From JAQBVV01 sp965249205 (GTDB taxonomy: Bacteria > Acidobacteriota > Vicinamibacteria > Vicinamibacterales > UBA2999): a stretch of 64,000 bases of DNA. The position numbers and the translations under genes are program-made. The notes beneath the pieces are model-generated. The model had not been told where the DNA came from. It was given only the letters and a program-made list of their open reading frames with translations, and did not search any database. Below, piece by piece: positions 53,746 to 62,737 of this stretch (its first letter is position 1; the number at the start of each line of letters is the position of its first letter). The DNA is taken from assembly GCA_965249205.1 (NCBI GenBank), contig CBDFLL010000006.1, positions 620,001-684,000 of the forward strand, read 5' to 3'.

Positions 53746-55473
53746 TCAGCCGAGTTTTGCCCGCACTGCGCCCAGGATGCTCTGGAAGGCAAGCCCCTCG
53801 TTGGCCGGATAGGTGCCCGGCTTGCCGTTGAGCTTCTTCATCTCCATCCCTCCCGCGTGGTGCAACGCGATCAGGTCCCAGGACTGATTGAACACCGGGC
53901 TGCCCGAGCTTCCGCCTTCCGTCGGCGCGCGGTAGTGCAGCCTGGGTCGCTCGTGATCGAGCAGCAGGTTGTCGTCGATGGAATACGACAGCCCGGCGCC
54001 CTTGGGATGACCGATCACGTAGACGCGTTGGTTCTTGTCCACGAGGGGGAGTCGCTTGGCGATCGGAATCGGCTTGTCCAACTCCACATCGGATCGGAGG
54101 GTCACGATGGCGCAGTCCAACTCGTTCCGGGGTGAAGTGAACAGCAACTCGTCGACTTCGAATTCGTCGTCCGGGGTGTCACCTCCTTCGAACCGAATCC
54201 GCACTTCGTCGTGACGTAGGGACGACGGGGTGGCTCGTTGCTCCTCCGGGTCGTCGCTAATCACGTGGGCGTTGGTTACCAGCACCCATCGCGCGGCGAT
54301 GTTCTCGCTGACGTCGGCGCTCCGCAGCAAGAAGCCCGTCCCGTGTCCCTCGCCGTTGCGGTCGACGATCTTGGCGACTGCCGCGGCGCGGTCCAGGCCC
54401 CTCTTGTACCACTGGAACGTCTTGTAACGGTCGGCGCCGAGCACCTGCTCGAACTTCTTATCCGTCTCCAACTCACGCGCCGCCTCGAGCTCCTTACGTG
54501 GATAGTCGATTTCGACGTGGCCGCCCTCCTGACGCAGGAGCGCCGATCGCAGCACGTTGAGGATCTTCGACTGGTCCGACTTGGAGCCGTCGAGTCTCCA
54601 CACCTCTTCGAATTGACGCAACGTGCTGGCGAACTCGAACGCGTCCGCGTCGTTCTCCTTCGTGTACTTGACGATCCACTCAAGGGCCCTGGAGTAGTCC
54701 CTGAGCGCAAGACACGCTTCGCCGGCCGTGGCGAAGTCCCAGAGATTCGCGTCCTTCTTGGCCGTGATCTGCCTCAGGATCCCTTGTGCCGACGCCACGA
54801 CGTCCGGCAGTGACTTGCCGACCGGGACTTTGTCGCGCTTCGCACGATCGAGAAGCGCCACGGTGTTGATTCCGTGCCAGATCAGGCTCTTCTTCCGCTC
54901 GTATTCGCCCGCGTACGCTGTGATGGCCTCGTTCAAGGACTTGCGCAGCACGGCGCCGGGGCGTTTCTCGGCCGCGGCGTCCATGTACATCTGCTTCTTG
55001 GCGCGGCCCAACAGGCCCCGCGTCTCGGCCAGCTCCTTCTCGTCCTTCTGAGCAACGCAGTCCTTCTCCAGGATCAACAGGACATCGTGGCCGGCCGTCA
55101 GATACCGCTGGTCAAGCAGCGCCTGCGCATACTGCCGACGTACGTTCGGTGCGTCCTGCCCCGTCTGGATCAGGGCGTCCGCGACCATCGAGATCAGGTC
55201 GAAGTAGCGCTTCCGCCGCAAGGAGCCGAGGAGCTTCTTGGCCGGATCGAGTGGATACGGTTTGGCCCGTGTTCGCAGATGCCGGACGAGCATCTCGCAG
55301 AGCTCCAGCGCTCGCGGTCGGTCGAACTCACGAACGGCCTGCCTGAGCTCCTGGACGAAGCCCTTCGGGTTGGCGGCGATGTCGTCCCGAGTTTGGTTCA
55401 CGAGGTCACCCGAGAGACTGGCCGTCGAGGCTCTGCGAGTTTCGTCGGCACGTCCTTCGATCCTGCGCGGCAT
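53746..55473 (-). CDS. TPR/TRAFs-binding-like protein fused to a trypsin-family serine protease
   Basis: 575 residues. Residues about 20-340 are helical repeats. The ETRGLLGRAKKQMY..SLNEAITAYAGEYERKKSLIWHGINTVALLDRAKRD portion (about 150-215) resembles the TRAFs-binding (former DUF4071) TPR domain. Residues about 365-575 are a trypsin-like domain with H403 in TNAHV, D453 in ELDCAIV, and S523 in GGSSGSP. There is no signal peptide, so it is a cytoplasmic protease. Last gene of the conflict locus, 16 bp after the hydrolase gene. It is a candidate effector or protease switch. Confidence 0.82.
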   Translation of the reverse strand: MPRRIEGRADETRRASTASLSGDLVNQTRDDIAANPKGFVQELRQAVREFDRPRALELCEMLVRHLRTRAKPYPLDPAKKLLGSLRRKRYFDLISMVADALIQTGQDAPNVRRQYAQALLDQRYLTAGHDVLLILEKDCVAQKDEKELAETRGLLGRAKKQMYMDAAAEKRPGAVLRKSLNEAITAYAGEYERKKSLIWHGINTVALLDRAKRDKVPVGKSLPDVVASAQGILRQITAKKDANLWDFATAGEACLALRDYSRALEWIVKYTKENDADAFEFASTLRQFEEVWRLDGSKSDQSKILNVLRSALLRQEGGHVEIDYPRKELEAARELETDKKFEQVLGADRYKTFQWYKRGLDRAAAVAKIVDRNGEGHGTGFLLRSADVSENIAARWVLVTNAHVISDDPEEQRATPSSLRHDEVRIRFEGGDTPDDEFEVDELLFTSPRNELDCAIVTLRSDVELDKPIPIAKRLPLVDKNQRVYVIGHPKGAGLSYSIDDNLLLDHERPRLHYRAPTEGGSSGSPVFNQSWDLIALHHAGGMEMKKLNGKPGTYPANEGLAFQSILGAVRAKLG

Positions 55474-55489
55474 GACGGCACCGAACGAT

Positions 55490-56434
55490 TCAGAGGTCGA
55501 GCAGTGTCCTCAAATGCTCGGTGAGCTTGGGTTGGCCGTAGTACTTGTGGCTGCTGTGCCGCCACTTGCCGCTGTTGCGCACCCTTTGGTCGATGATGAC
55601 TTCCTCGCGGCCCCTCAGATAGTCGTTCGCAAGTTGTGCGTCCAACGCGACGGGATCGAGCCGGTCGTAGACGTTCACCCATTGCCCCTCCACTCTCGCC
55701 GACGGGAATGCGTCATTCTTCTTGTACTTCGGATTGAAGTTGTCGTGAACTTCGCTGATGCCCAGCGGACAGCCGAGTGTCAGGTAGGCGCTGACCGATG
55801 GGCAATCGGGTACGTTCTTCAGACAATCGTAGGAGATCACCGTGCCCATGCTGTGGGCGACGACGACGTGAGGTCCGTCCTGGTTCGCGGCGGCGTCGGC
55901 TTTCAGCTGGTCGATAAAGAGCCGGCGGATGTGATCCTGAACCCGGTACTCCTCGCCGGGCCGCGGCGAGAACTTCATGTTGAACAAGTAGTGGTGGACG
56001 TCCTTCAAGAGACGCTTCATGACGCGACGCTTGATGAACCATGGTAGCGGGATGGCCTCGAACGTCGGCGGCCTGTCGTCGTCGTCATCGGGCGCCTCCG
56101 CCTCGAAGTCCTCCCCTTCCGGAGACTCCATGTCGAGTCCAAGCCTCTCACGCAAGGCTTCGACGGCCTTCCTCTGCTCTTCCGGGAGATCCTCGATCCA
56201 CGCGAGCTCTTCGTCCTCGCTGCCGGTCCCCAAGCTCGATTCGACCGCCTCGAAGTTCGCTTCCGGAGCCAGTGGCTGGGGGTACATCACGTCGGCCCAA
56301 TACACCATCGAGGTGGCAACGCCTTCCGACGCGAGACTCAGGCCTCCCAGTTCGAGCTCACTCTCCCAGTTTTCCAGGAGCTTTCCCTTGGCGGGCTTGT
56401 TCGCGATTCCATGGATGAACGTAACGTGCGGCAT
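55490..56434 (-). CDS. Serine alpha/beta hydrolase, predicted conflict-system effector
   Basis: 314 residues. HVTFIHGIANKP forms the oxyanion loop. Residues about 70-130 are a long acidic insertion (EGEDFEAEAPDDDDDRP) ahead of a helical lid. The nucleophile elbow is VVVAHSMGTV (serine near 202), with D in YDRLDPVALD and H in HSSHKYYGQ completing a plausible triad. It resembles lipase-type effectors linked to STAND NTPases. It is 16 bp from the protease gene and 425 bp from the STAND gene. Confidence 0.78.
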   Translation of the reverse strand: MPHVTFIHGIANKPAKGKLLENWESELELGGLSLASEGVATSMVYWADVMYPQPLAPEANFEAVESSLGTGSEDEELAWIEDLPEEQRKAVEALRERLGLDMESPEGEDFEAEAPDDDDDRPPTFEAIPLPWFIKRRVMKRLLKDVHHYLFNMKFSPRPGEEYRVQDHIRRLFIDQLKADAAANQDGPHVVVAHSMGTVISYDCLKNVPDCPSVSAYLTLGCPLGISEVHDNFNPKYKKNDAFPSARVEGQWVNVYDRLDPVALDAQLANDYLRGREEVIIDQRVRNSGKWRHSSHKYYGQPKLTEHLRTLLDL

Positions 56435-56858
56435 TGCCGATTCTCCCTCTCAAATGCGCGAGCGGTCAGCTGGACTCACTGATTGCAGCATTTGCACCTC
56501 GATGAGGCCCCCCGATTCCTTACTGTGCGATAGCCGAACACCGGCTCAAGACGAGAGGCAACGTTCGCCGGGCCGCACGTCAGCCGAAAATCTGTTCTGC
56601 GACCTTAGGCCTCCCCTCGTTCCTCTCCGACAGCGCCCATTGTGTGTGCGATGGCTCCACGCTCACCGAACTGAACGGTTGTTCGTGAAGCGACGCTGGA
56701 TTAGAGCGCGTCGGTTGATGAGAATTGTGGTCGCAGGAAGCACGGGGACGCCCGCCGAGCGTCGTTCGCGTATTCCTGCCGGCTTTCAGGTCGGTCGGGT
56801 CCTGCCCCACGGCTCCGAAAGCTCGTTCGTCGTGGCTGAGGCCCCACCGCCGTTTGGT
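56435..56858. other. Intergenic region inside the conflict locus
   Basis: 424 bp between the STAND C-terminal part and the hydrolase gene on the minus strand. The only frames are short and lack ribosome-binding sites. It may contain a separate promoter for the hydrolase-protease pair, but I could not identify one. Confidence 0.45.
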
Positions 56859-59251
56859 CTACTGACCCTCGGGGGCATCGAGCCATTCCGTGGCGCTGCT
56901 GTTGAGCTCGATGCGGACGACGCCACGGTCCCCCAAGCTGCGGAGCTCGTATTCTCCTGGCGTTAGGATTCCGTCGAAATGTTGCTCGGCGTCTGACGAT
57001 ACAAGCCCCAGCCTCTCGCCGGACCACAGCTCAAATCTCCCCTCAACCGCTTCCAGTCTTAGCCGCTGAGGAAAGTCGACCCGAAGAGATATCGGTGTAT
57101 CGCGCCCATCGTGCCGCAGGTAGCCCTCGACCACCTGTTCGGATCGGGCGGTGAGAAGCTGTGGCCACTCCCCCTCCGCTAGAAAAGCCGCTGGGGCGGG
57201 GGCGTGGGAAAAGCGGATCGTCTCGGGCCGCGGCAGCACCGTCGTTTCGTCGTCAGCTTCGCTGCCAAAGAGGCTAGCTCTGAGCTGGTAGTTGCCCTCC
57301 TCAGCAAGATAAACCAACTCCGGGGGATCGTCACCTCGACTCACCGGACGACCGTCCTGGAGCAACGAGACGACGATGTCTTCGTCTCGTTGTGTAGCCC
57401 GCGCCCTGACCTCGGAGAGCTGATCAAGGCGAAAAGAGTGCATCCACGGGACGACTTCGATTGTGTGTATCTCTTCTCTGGTCGACTCGGTCACCTCACC
57501 TGCGTCGGGTTCACGTCCGTCCAGCTGGATCGTGAAGTCCGGGGCTACAACGGACGTACCGCCCCCCCAAGGTCGAGCCTCTAGGACGAAGTTGCCTTCA
57601 GCTAGAACAATGTCGGTCAGCATGGCAGGATCATCTGCGAAACTGAATTCCTGGCCGTCCTTGCGGAGCTCGAGCACAAAGTCTCCTATGGTCTCGTCTA
57701 CGGAAGCCGTCAGCACAGCCTCGGTCTGACTCTCTACCTCGATTTCGACGCTGGCCGGCAGTGCCGTCGTTGGCACCCTCACCCGACGGCGTGTAGTCGG
57801 TTCGACCACCAGTGTCCCGAGATCCGCCAGCGGCTCGAAATCCCGCTCTGTCCTATCTCCGCCTGCGGTCATCCCCGCCGGGTCCACGTGTATAGCCAGC
57901 CGCTGCCCCGTCGTTGCACCCTCAAGGAGTTGGATCACGTCGGACGCGAGATGGGCCAGGGTATCCGTCATGCCGCGACCGACCGGCCTCGGCGGCACGA
58001 CCCGTAGCGAATAGAGGCCTTCGGACAACTCGGTCTCGAGCGCACCGTCCGGCTGGCCCCTTACTTGAGCCGTCTGCGCCCAGGGAACGACCTGTGCGTC
58101 GTTATCGACAACCGACAGGAGAGGAGCGTTGCTAGGCATGGGCTCATCCTGGGGCGCGGACGTTGCGTCCGGCCTCATCAGTGTGGCCCACACCGCTGCC
58201 GTAGACGAGAGCGAGACCTGCGCTTCAAACGGGATCCGTGTGATGTCGAACACGCGCGTTGCTGCCCCCTCGACGCTGGTAAGTTGGGTCCCCCTGACGC
58301 CGACAACATCCAGGCCGAACGCGCCGATCCCGGCGAGGATCAACGCGGTCGCGGCCCGAGTCAAACCGCCGAATGCGGGAAGTATCTCCTCGGTCGAACC
58401 ATCGACCGTGGTCAGCACAGCCGTCAGGCCGCCCGAGAATGCGAGCAGGCAAAGCCATGTCACCGCGGACGGGGCGACCAAGAGCGAAGCGCCGGCGATC
58501 TGCCGGCTGATCGCCGCCACAAACCAGAACACAGACACCCCAAGCGCGCAGCCAGCAGCTGCTCGCAGCCACTGCTCCGGAGCATCGCCGCGGAGGAGCC
58601 CCAGGGGTGCCGCCGTGCCCAGCCTGATGGCCCCGCCAACGGCGAACACCAACAGACACAAGAGTAAGGCTGAACCGGACGACACTAACTCGGTCCCGAC
58701 GGCAAGCGCGATGAGCAGGACGGTCGCCAGCAGGGTGAGGCCTGCGGTGCGCGCCGCCTCTACGATAATGCCGACAGCTCGGTTGTAGTGCAGGATGATT
58801 GGGTTGGCAGTTCGCGACGCCAGCAGGCCCGTCGCGATGCCCAGGCCCATGGCCAGCAGCGAGGCCAGGACGAGATAGGCGACGTTGTCCTGAGTCAGCT
58901 CGTCGCTGCGCAGCACGGTGGTGAGGAGATACCCGATCACCAACCCGATGAGCGAACCACGAAGCGCGGTGCCCCCCCCTGGACGGCGCGCATCACGCTG
59001 CGGTCCGGAACATCCGACAGTCGGGTGGACCAGGCGAGGCGCAGCAGGGAGGCAATCGACGGCCAGGTGTGGGCCTGCGGATAGCCCCGCAGCCGGAGCC
59101 GCCCGAGCAAGCGATATGCCCGCTGCCGCCTGTCCTTGTTCGTCTCCCTGAGTAGCGCCGAGAGGTGATTCACGACGTACTCGGCGTCAGCACCCTGTAG
59201 GGCTGACAGTTCGTCCTCGGCACGACAGCGGACTTCGGCGGATTCTTCTAG
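56859..59251 (-). pseudogene. C-terminal membrane and beta-sandwich part of an IS-interrupted STAND NTPase
   Basis: The frame is open from the IS5 copy 4 CTAG (59248-59251): LEESAEVRCRAEDELSALQG, then helical NHLSALLRETNKDRRQRAYRLL, then a frame break in an 8-base G run (58972-58979 on +). One more G gives QGGGTALRGSLIGLVIGYLL. About seven transmembrane helices follow (58950-58150), then an extracytosolic region to 56859 with three similar units (EFSFADDPAMLTDIVLAEGNFVLE; VSRGDDPPELVYLAEEGNYQLR; a shorter one). These resemble pre-peptidase C-terminal (PPC) beta-sandwich domains. Together with 60438-61817 it probably was one protein of about 1,250 residues. Confidence 0.7.
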
Positions 59252-60437
59252 CAGGCTGCTGAAAAACTCCGTGAAATGGGATCGACAGATCGATCCCGGC
59301 GTACTACCATGCTCCCAACACCGCTGAAGGGAGCCCCATCATGCGCGGACACGATGAGCAAAGCACTCACATGTTCAGCTACCTGTCGCCGGAACAGCGC
59401 GTGCCAGCCGACCATCCGCTCCGCGCGGTTCGCGCGCTGACGGACGAAGCGCTGAGAACGATGTCGCGCAGGTTCGCCGGCCTGTACGCCAACACAGGGC
59501 GTCCGTCGATCCCGCCGGAACAGCTGCTGCGCGCGTTGTTGCTGCAGGTGCTCTACACGGTGCGGAGCGAGCGGCTGCTGATGGAAGAGCTCAATTACAA
59601 CCTGCTGTTCCGCTGGTTCGTGGGCTTGAATTTGGACGACCCGGTTTGGCATCCCACCACGTTTACCAAGAATCGCGACCGGCTGCTGGCGGGCGATCTC
59701 GCGGCCGCCTTCTTTGATGCGGTGCAGGCCCACGCGCGGGCGGCCGGGCTGCTCTCGGACGAACACTTCACTGTGGATGGGACCCAATTGGAAGCGTGGG
59801 CCAGCCTGAAGAGCTTTCGGTGCCGGGACGCGGCGGAGAGCGACCCGCCCGATGACCCCGGGAATCCCACGGTCAACTTCCACGGGGAGCGGCGGCGCAA
59901 CGACACGCACCAGTCGACGACCGATCCGGAGGCGATGCTGCCTCGGAAGGGCCAGGGGAAGGAAGCCAAGCTGGCGTATCTGGGCCACGTGCTGCTGGAC
60001 AATCGACAGGGACTTGTCGCCAACGTCTGCGCGACTCACGCGACGGGGACCGCCGAACGCGAGGCAGCGGCGCTGTTGCTGGAGGCCAGCGCGCCGCCGG
60101 GCAGCACGGTCGGGGCGGACAAGGGCTACGATGTGGCAAGCTTTGTGGCCGCTGTCCGTATCCGGGCCGTCACGCCCCACGTTGCTCAGAAGGTCCGCTG
60201 GAGTGCGATCGATGGCCGGACCACGCGGCATGCGGGCTATCACGTCAGTCAGCGGAAACGGAAACTCGTAGAACAGGTCTTTGGCTGGATGAAGACCGTC
60301 GGCGGCTTGCGCAAACTCCGGCATCGCGGTGTCGCCCTCGTGGATTGGCAGCTTACCTTCGCCGCCACGGTCTATAACTTGGTCCGGCTGCGGAATCTGG
60401 AGGCGAGGTGTCCCTGATCACCGGCCGCGCGTGTCGC
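59248..60437 (+). mobile_element. IS5-type insertion sequence, copy 4 (right end deleted)
   Basis: It starts at 59252 after CTAG (59248-59251) and matches copy 2 exactly up to 60437, 20 bp after the transposase stop. The last 109 bp including the right terminal repeat are missing and STAND-gene sequence follows abruptly. A deletion that began in the IS and ran into the host gene is the simplest cause. Without its right end it cannot transpose alone. Confidence 0.93.
59341..60417 (+). CDS. IS5-family DDE transposase (copy 4)
   Basis: A complete 358-residue transposase identical in sequence to copy 2, with all catalytic residues. It could act in trans on other copies although its own element lacks the right end. 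Confidence 0.95.
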   Translation: MRGHDEQSTHMFSYLSPEQRVPADHPLRAVRALTDEALRTMSRRFAGLYANTGRPSIPPEQLLRALLLQVLYTVRSERLLMEELNYNLLFRWFVGLNLDDPVWHPTTFTKNRDRLLAGDLAAAFFDAVQAHARAAGLLSDEHFTVDGTQLEAWASLKSFRCRDAAESDPPDDPGNPTVNFHGERRRNDTHQSTTDPEAMLPRKGQGKEAKLAYLGHVLLDNRQGLVANVCATHATGTAEREAAALLLEASAPPGSTVGADKGYDVASFVAAVRIRAVTPHVAQKVRWSAIDGRTTRHAGYHVSQRKRKLVEQVFGWMKTVGGLRKLRHRGVALVDWQLTFAATVYNLVRLRNLEARCP

Positions 60438-61308
60438 TATCGAGGAGCTCGACGCGCTCGTCATCTTCCAGCCTCGTTAGTAGCAGCTCGAAAAACGACT
60501 CCACGACGCCCGGTACCCCACGCCCTCCGAGCAGTGAAGCGCTGATGGGCGTATCCGACGACTCAGCCAGCTCCCAGAGTCTGGAGCAGGTGATCTGCAA
60601 GACCGTCGGCTCGATCCAACCCTCTTCCTCGACCAGCTGGTCCAACAGGTCATCTGTGCCCTCGGAGTCCCTATGAAAGATCCAGGCGGGATTTCTGATG
60701 GCCTGGCCGGCGGCCTCCCGGTCCAGCGGCATCAGACCGTAGAGGCTCGTGTCCGAGACCGGTGAGAACGTATCGATCTGCGTTCTGAGATCCGCCAGGT
60801 ACTCTTTCCGCAGCGAGAACACGATCCGAACCGGTAACTTACGTGGTGTAATCAGGGTCCCCGCGTTCGAAGCATCGTCGTCTGGTCCGGCCGACACAAG
60901 GTCAGCCAACTCGCCAAACAATCTCCGCCCCAGTCGATAATCGGGGAGGCTGTCATGGCGCTCGGCCTCGGTAAACCTCCGTGGAGGCACGAAGCGGGTG
61001 AAAATCTCCTCGAACTGATCGAATATGAGGACAAGGGACAAGTCGATCCCAGCGGCAACCCAGGTGGAGAGGAGGTTCTCGAAGAACGGGCGCAGCGGTT
61101 CTTCCCGGTCTCGGGCCTCGTACAGGCTAAATAGGAGATCTCGGTAACGCTCACGAGCTCCGTCGAGTTCCTCTTCAAGATGCTTGACGTTCAGAGTAAG
61201 TGCAGGCTCCGACGTTGTGACCCCTCCCCCGATGAGAAACCGCAAATGGCTTTCGAAGGCAGCCGGGCGCACGCTGCCTCTCAAGAGACGCGCGACCCAC
61301 GGCGTCAC
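60418..61308 (-). pseudogene. nSTAND1-type NTPase, middle part with Walker B
   Basis: Open frame from GTG 61308 (overlapping the preceding stop as GTGA) to the IS5 copy 4 junction at 60438; the last codons (TRGR) come from the IS. The Walker B-type motif LSLVLIFDQFEEIFTRF lies near residue 100, followed by RLFGELADL, FSLRKEYLADLR (sensor-like arginine), and the winged-helix region LLDQLVEEEGWIEPTVLQITCSRLWEL, all typical of nSTAND1 ATPases. The P-loop is in the next upstream frame, so alone this is not a working NTPase. Confidence 0.8.
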
Positions 61309-61817
61309 CTTCCGCCCTCCGGCAGCACGCCGTCGGTAGCCTCCGAAGGGCAGGGGATGCTGCGAATCAGCTGGCGAAACCTCCTGTCCCCCTTGTCTAA
61401 TTTGCCGTGGACGGCGACCAGATCGGCGAGCGTGGCGGACCCGTCGAGATCAAGCGAGGATCGTGCCTGTTGCAGCGCCGAGCACTCCAGGCTCGGCGGT
61501 GGCAGCAGGTACTCCAGAGACGCCACCTTGGTCGAGTGGAGAGGGTTGTTCTGCAGCTCGATCCGGACCGTGGACACCCCCTTCATCTCGAGAGTAGGAA
61601 TGACCTCGGCGTTCACCAGCGAGGTCTTGCCAACGCCGGACGGCGCGTGCAGCACGCTGACGCGGGCCGAACGGATTCTCGCCACCACCTGGGAGACGTC
61701 TTTGTCCCGGCCGAAGAACAGATGCCGATCCTCAGCCTCGAAGTAGGCGAGACCGGGATACGGACGCTCCCGGCGCTCTTCAGCCTCGGTGTCACGGCTC
61801 AAGCTCTCGGCGGTCAT
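61305..61817 (-). CDS. nSTAND1-type NTPase, N-terminal part with P-loop
   Basis: 170 residues from ATG 61817, which overlaps the SIR2 stop as ATGA. RPYPGLAYFEAEDRHLFFGRD is the family signature, and LHAPSGVGKTSLVNAEVIPTL is Walker A. The frame stops at 61305 (TGA inside AGGTGACG). Reading GGG for GG there would continue EGGR-VTPWVARLLRG, joining the Walker B part. Either a 1-bp loss or a coupled split gene explains this; a loss is likelier because Walker A and B normally share one chain. Confidence 0.82.
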   Translation of the reverse strand: MTAESLSRDTEAEERRERPYPGLAYFEAEDRHLFFGRDKDVSQVVARIRSARVSVLHAPSGVGKTSLVNAEVIPTLEMKGVSTVRIELQNNPLHSTKVASLEYLLPPPSLECSALQQARSSLDLDGSATLADLVAVHGKLDKGDRRFRQLIRSIPCPSEATDGVLPEGGR

Positions 61818-62737
61818 ATTGTCGTTTCGAACTCTTTGAGGAACTCGATCGGGTCGTAGTCGATGAGTGCGCCGCCAGCCCTACTCTGCAGAACGGGCCA
61901 AAGGCGCGCCTCGATTTCTCTGCCAGCTCGGTCGCCGGGCCGCCTTCCCGCGATATAGATTTTCCCAGTGACTTCCTTCAGGAAGTTTCGCCTGATCAAC
62001 TGAAACTCCGGGTCCAGTACGCTATACCCGAGGAACACCAGAGGTGTGTTGGAGATGATCGTGGTGATTGTGGACGGAATGCTAGAGGTGCCGATTGTTC
62101 CCAGATAGTCCTCAGAGGAAATGGCGCAGCTGCCCTTAATGTCCTGTGACCCGTGACACTTGTAAATGACAATCCCGGTTAGCTCTTGGATGTCCAGCGT
62201 CTCGATCGCATTGCTGCCACCGCGTGCCATTTTGTCGGCGGTCGGCCTGTCTTTCCAGGCATAGCGCCGATGGATGATCTCCTTGTCAAACGCCGCGTAG
62301 GCGCTGAGGTCGGCGCCTTCACCCTCAGCCGGTTTTGCGATCCTGGCTGCTTCTCTGTTGCCGTGGCTGAAGACGATCTCCGCACCTTGCTGCTCTAGCT
62401 TGTATTCAAAAACGTCCAGCGCCTTCATCAACTTGTGCTGGATGACGCGGGAGAAGGGGATTCCCTGGGCGGCTATCGCGCGCTCGAGCATGAGGTCGAA
62501 ATTGGTCGTGACGATGAGCTGTTTCTCCAGAGAGCCATCCCGAGCATCGGCCTCTTCCAGACACTTCAGGACCGCTGCGAGCTGGCGGTGAATCGGCCCA
62601 ACCGACGGGCCTTCGTTGCTGATCAATTCGCGAACCCTGCTTTCGAGCGTGTCGAACTTAGCGGAGTAGTAGGACCCGGCTACGTCTATGGGCGGAATGA
62701 TGCTCGACTCTGGGATTTTGAGGTCAAGCTCCTCTAG
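61814..62737 (-). pseudogene. SIR2-like NAD+-acting effector, 5' end interrupted by IS5 copy 5
   Basis: About 308 codons from the IS5 boundary (CTAG at 62734-62737); the frame is open upstream, and the normal N-terminal glycine-rich GAGVS-type motif is missing, so the start is beyond the IS. SIR2_2-type features remain: TTNFDLMLERA (N and D contact NAD+), the catalytic histidine in YKCHGSQDIK, and LVFLGYSVLDPEF near the end. Defence SIR2 proteins deplete NAD+ on phage sensing. It overlaps the STAND start by ATGA. A TTG at 62626 could start a short form, but this is unlikely. Confidence 0.8.

Noticed and set aside
56580..56810. 76-residue minus-strand frame in the conflict-locus gap
   Set aside because: No ribosome-binding site, polar low-complexity composition, no similarity to neighbours.
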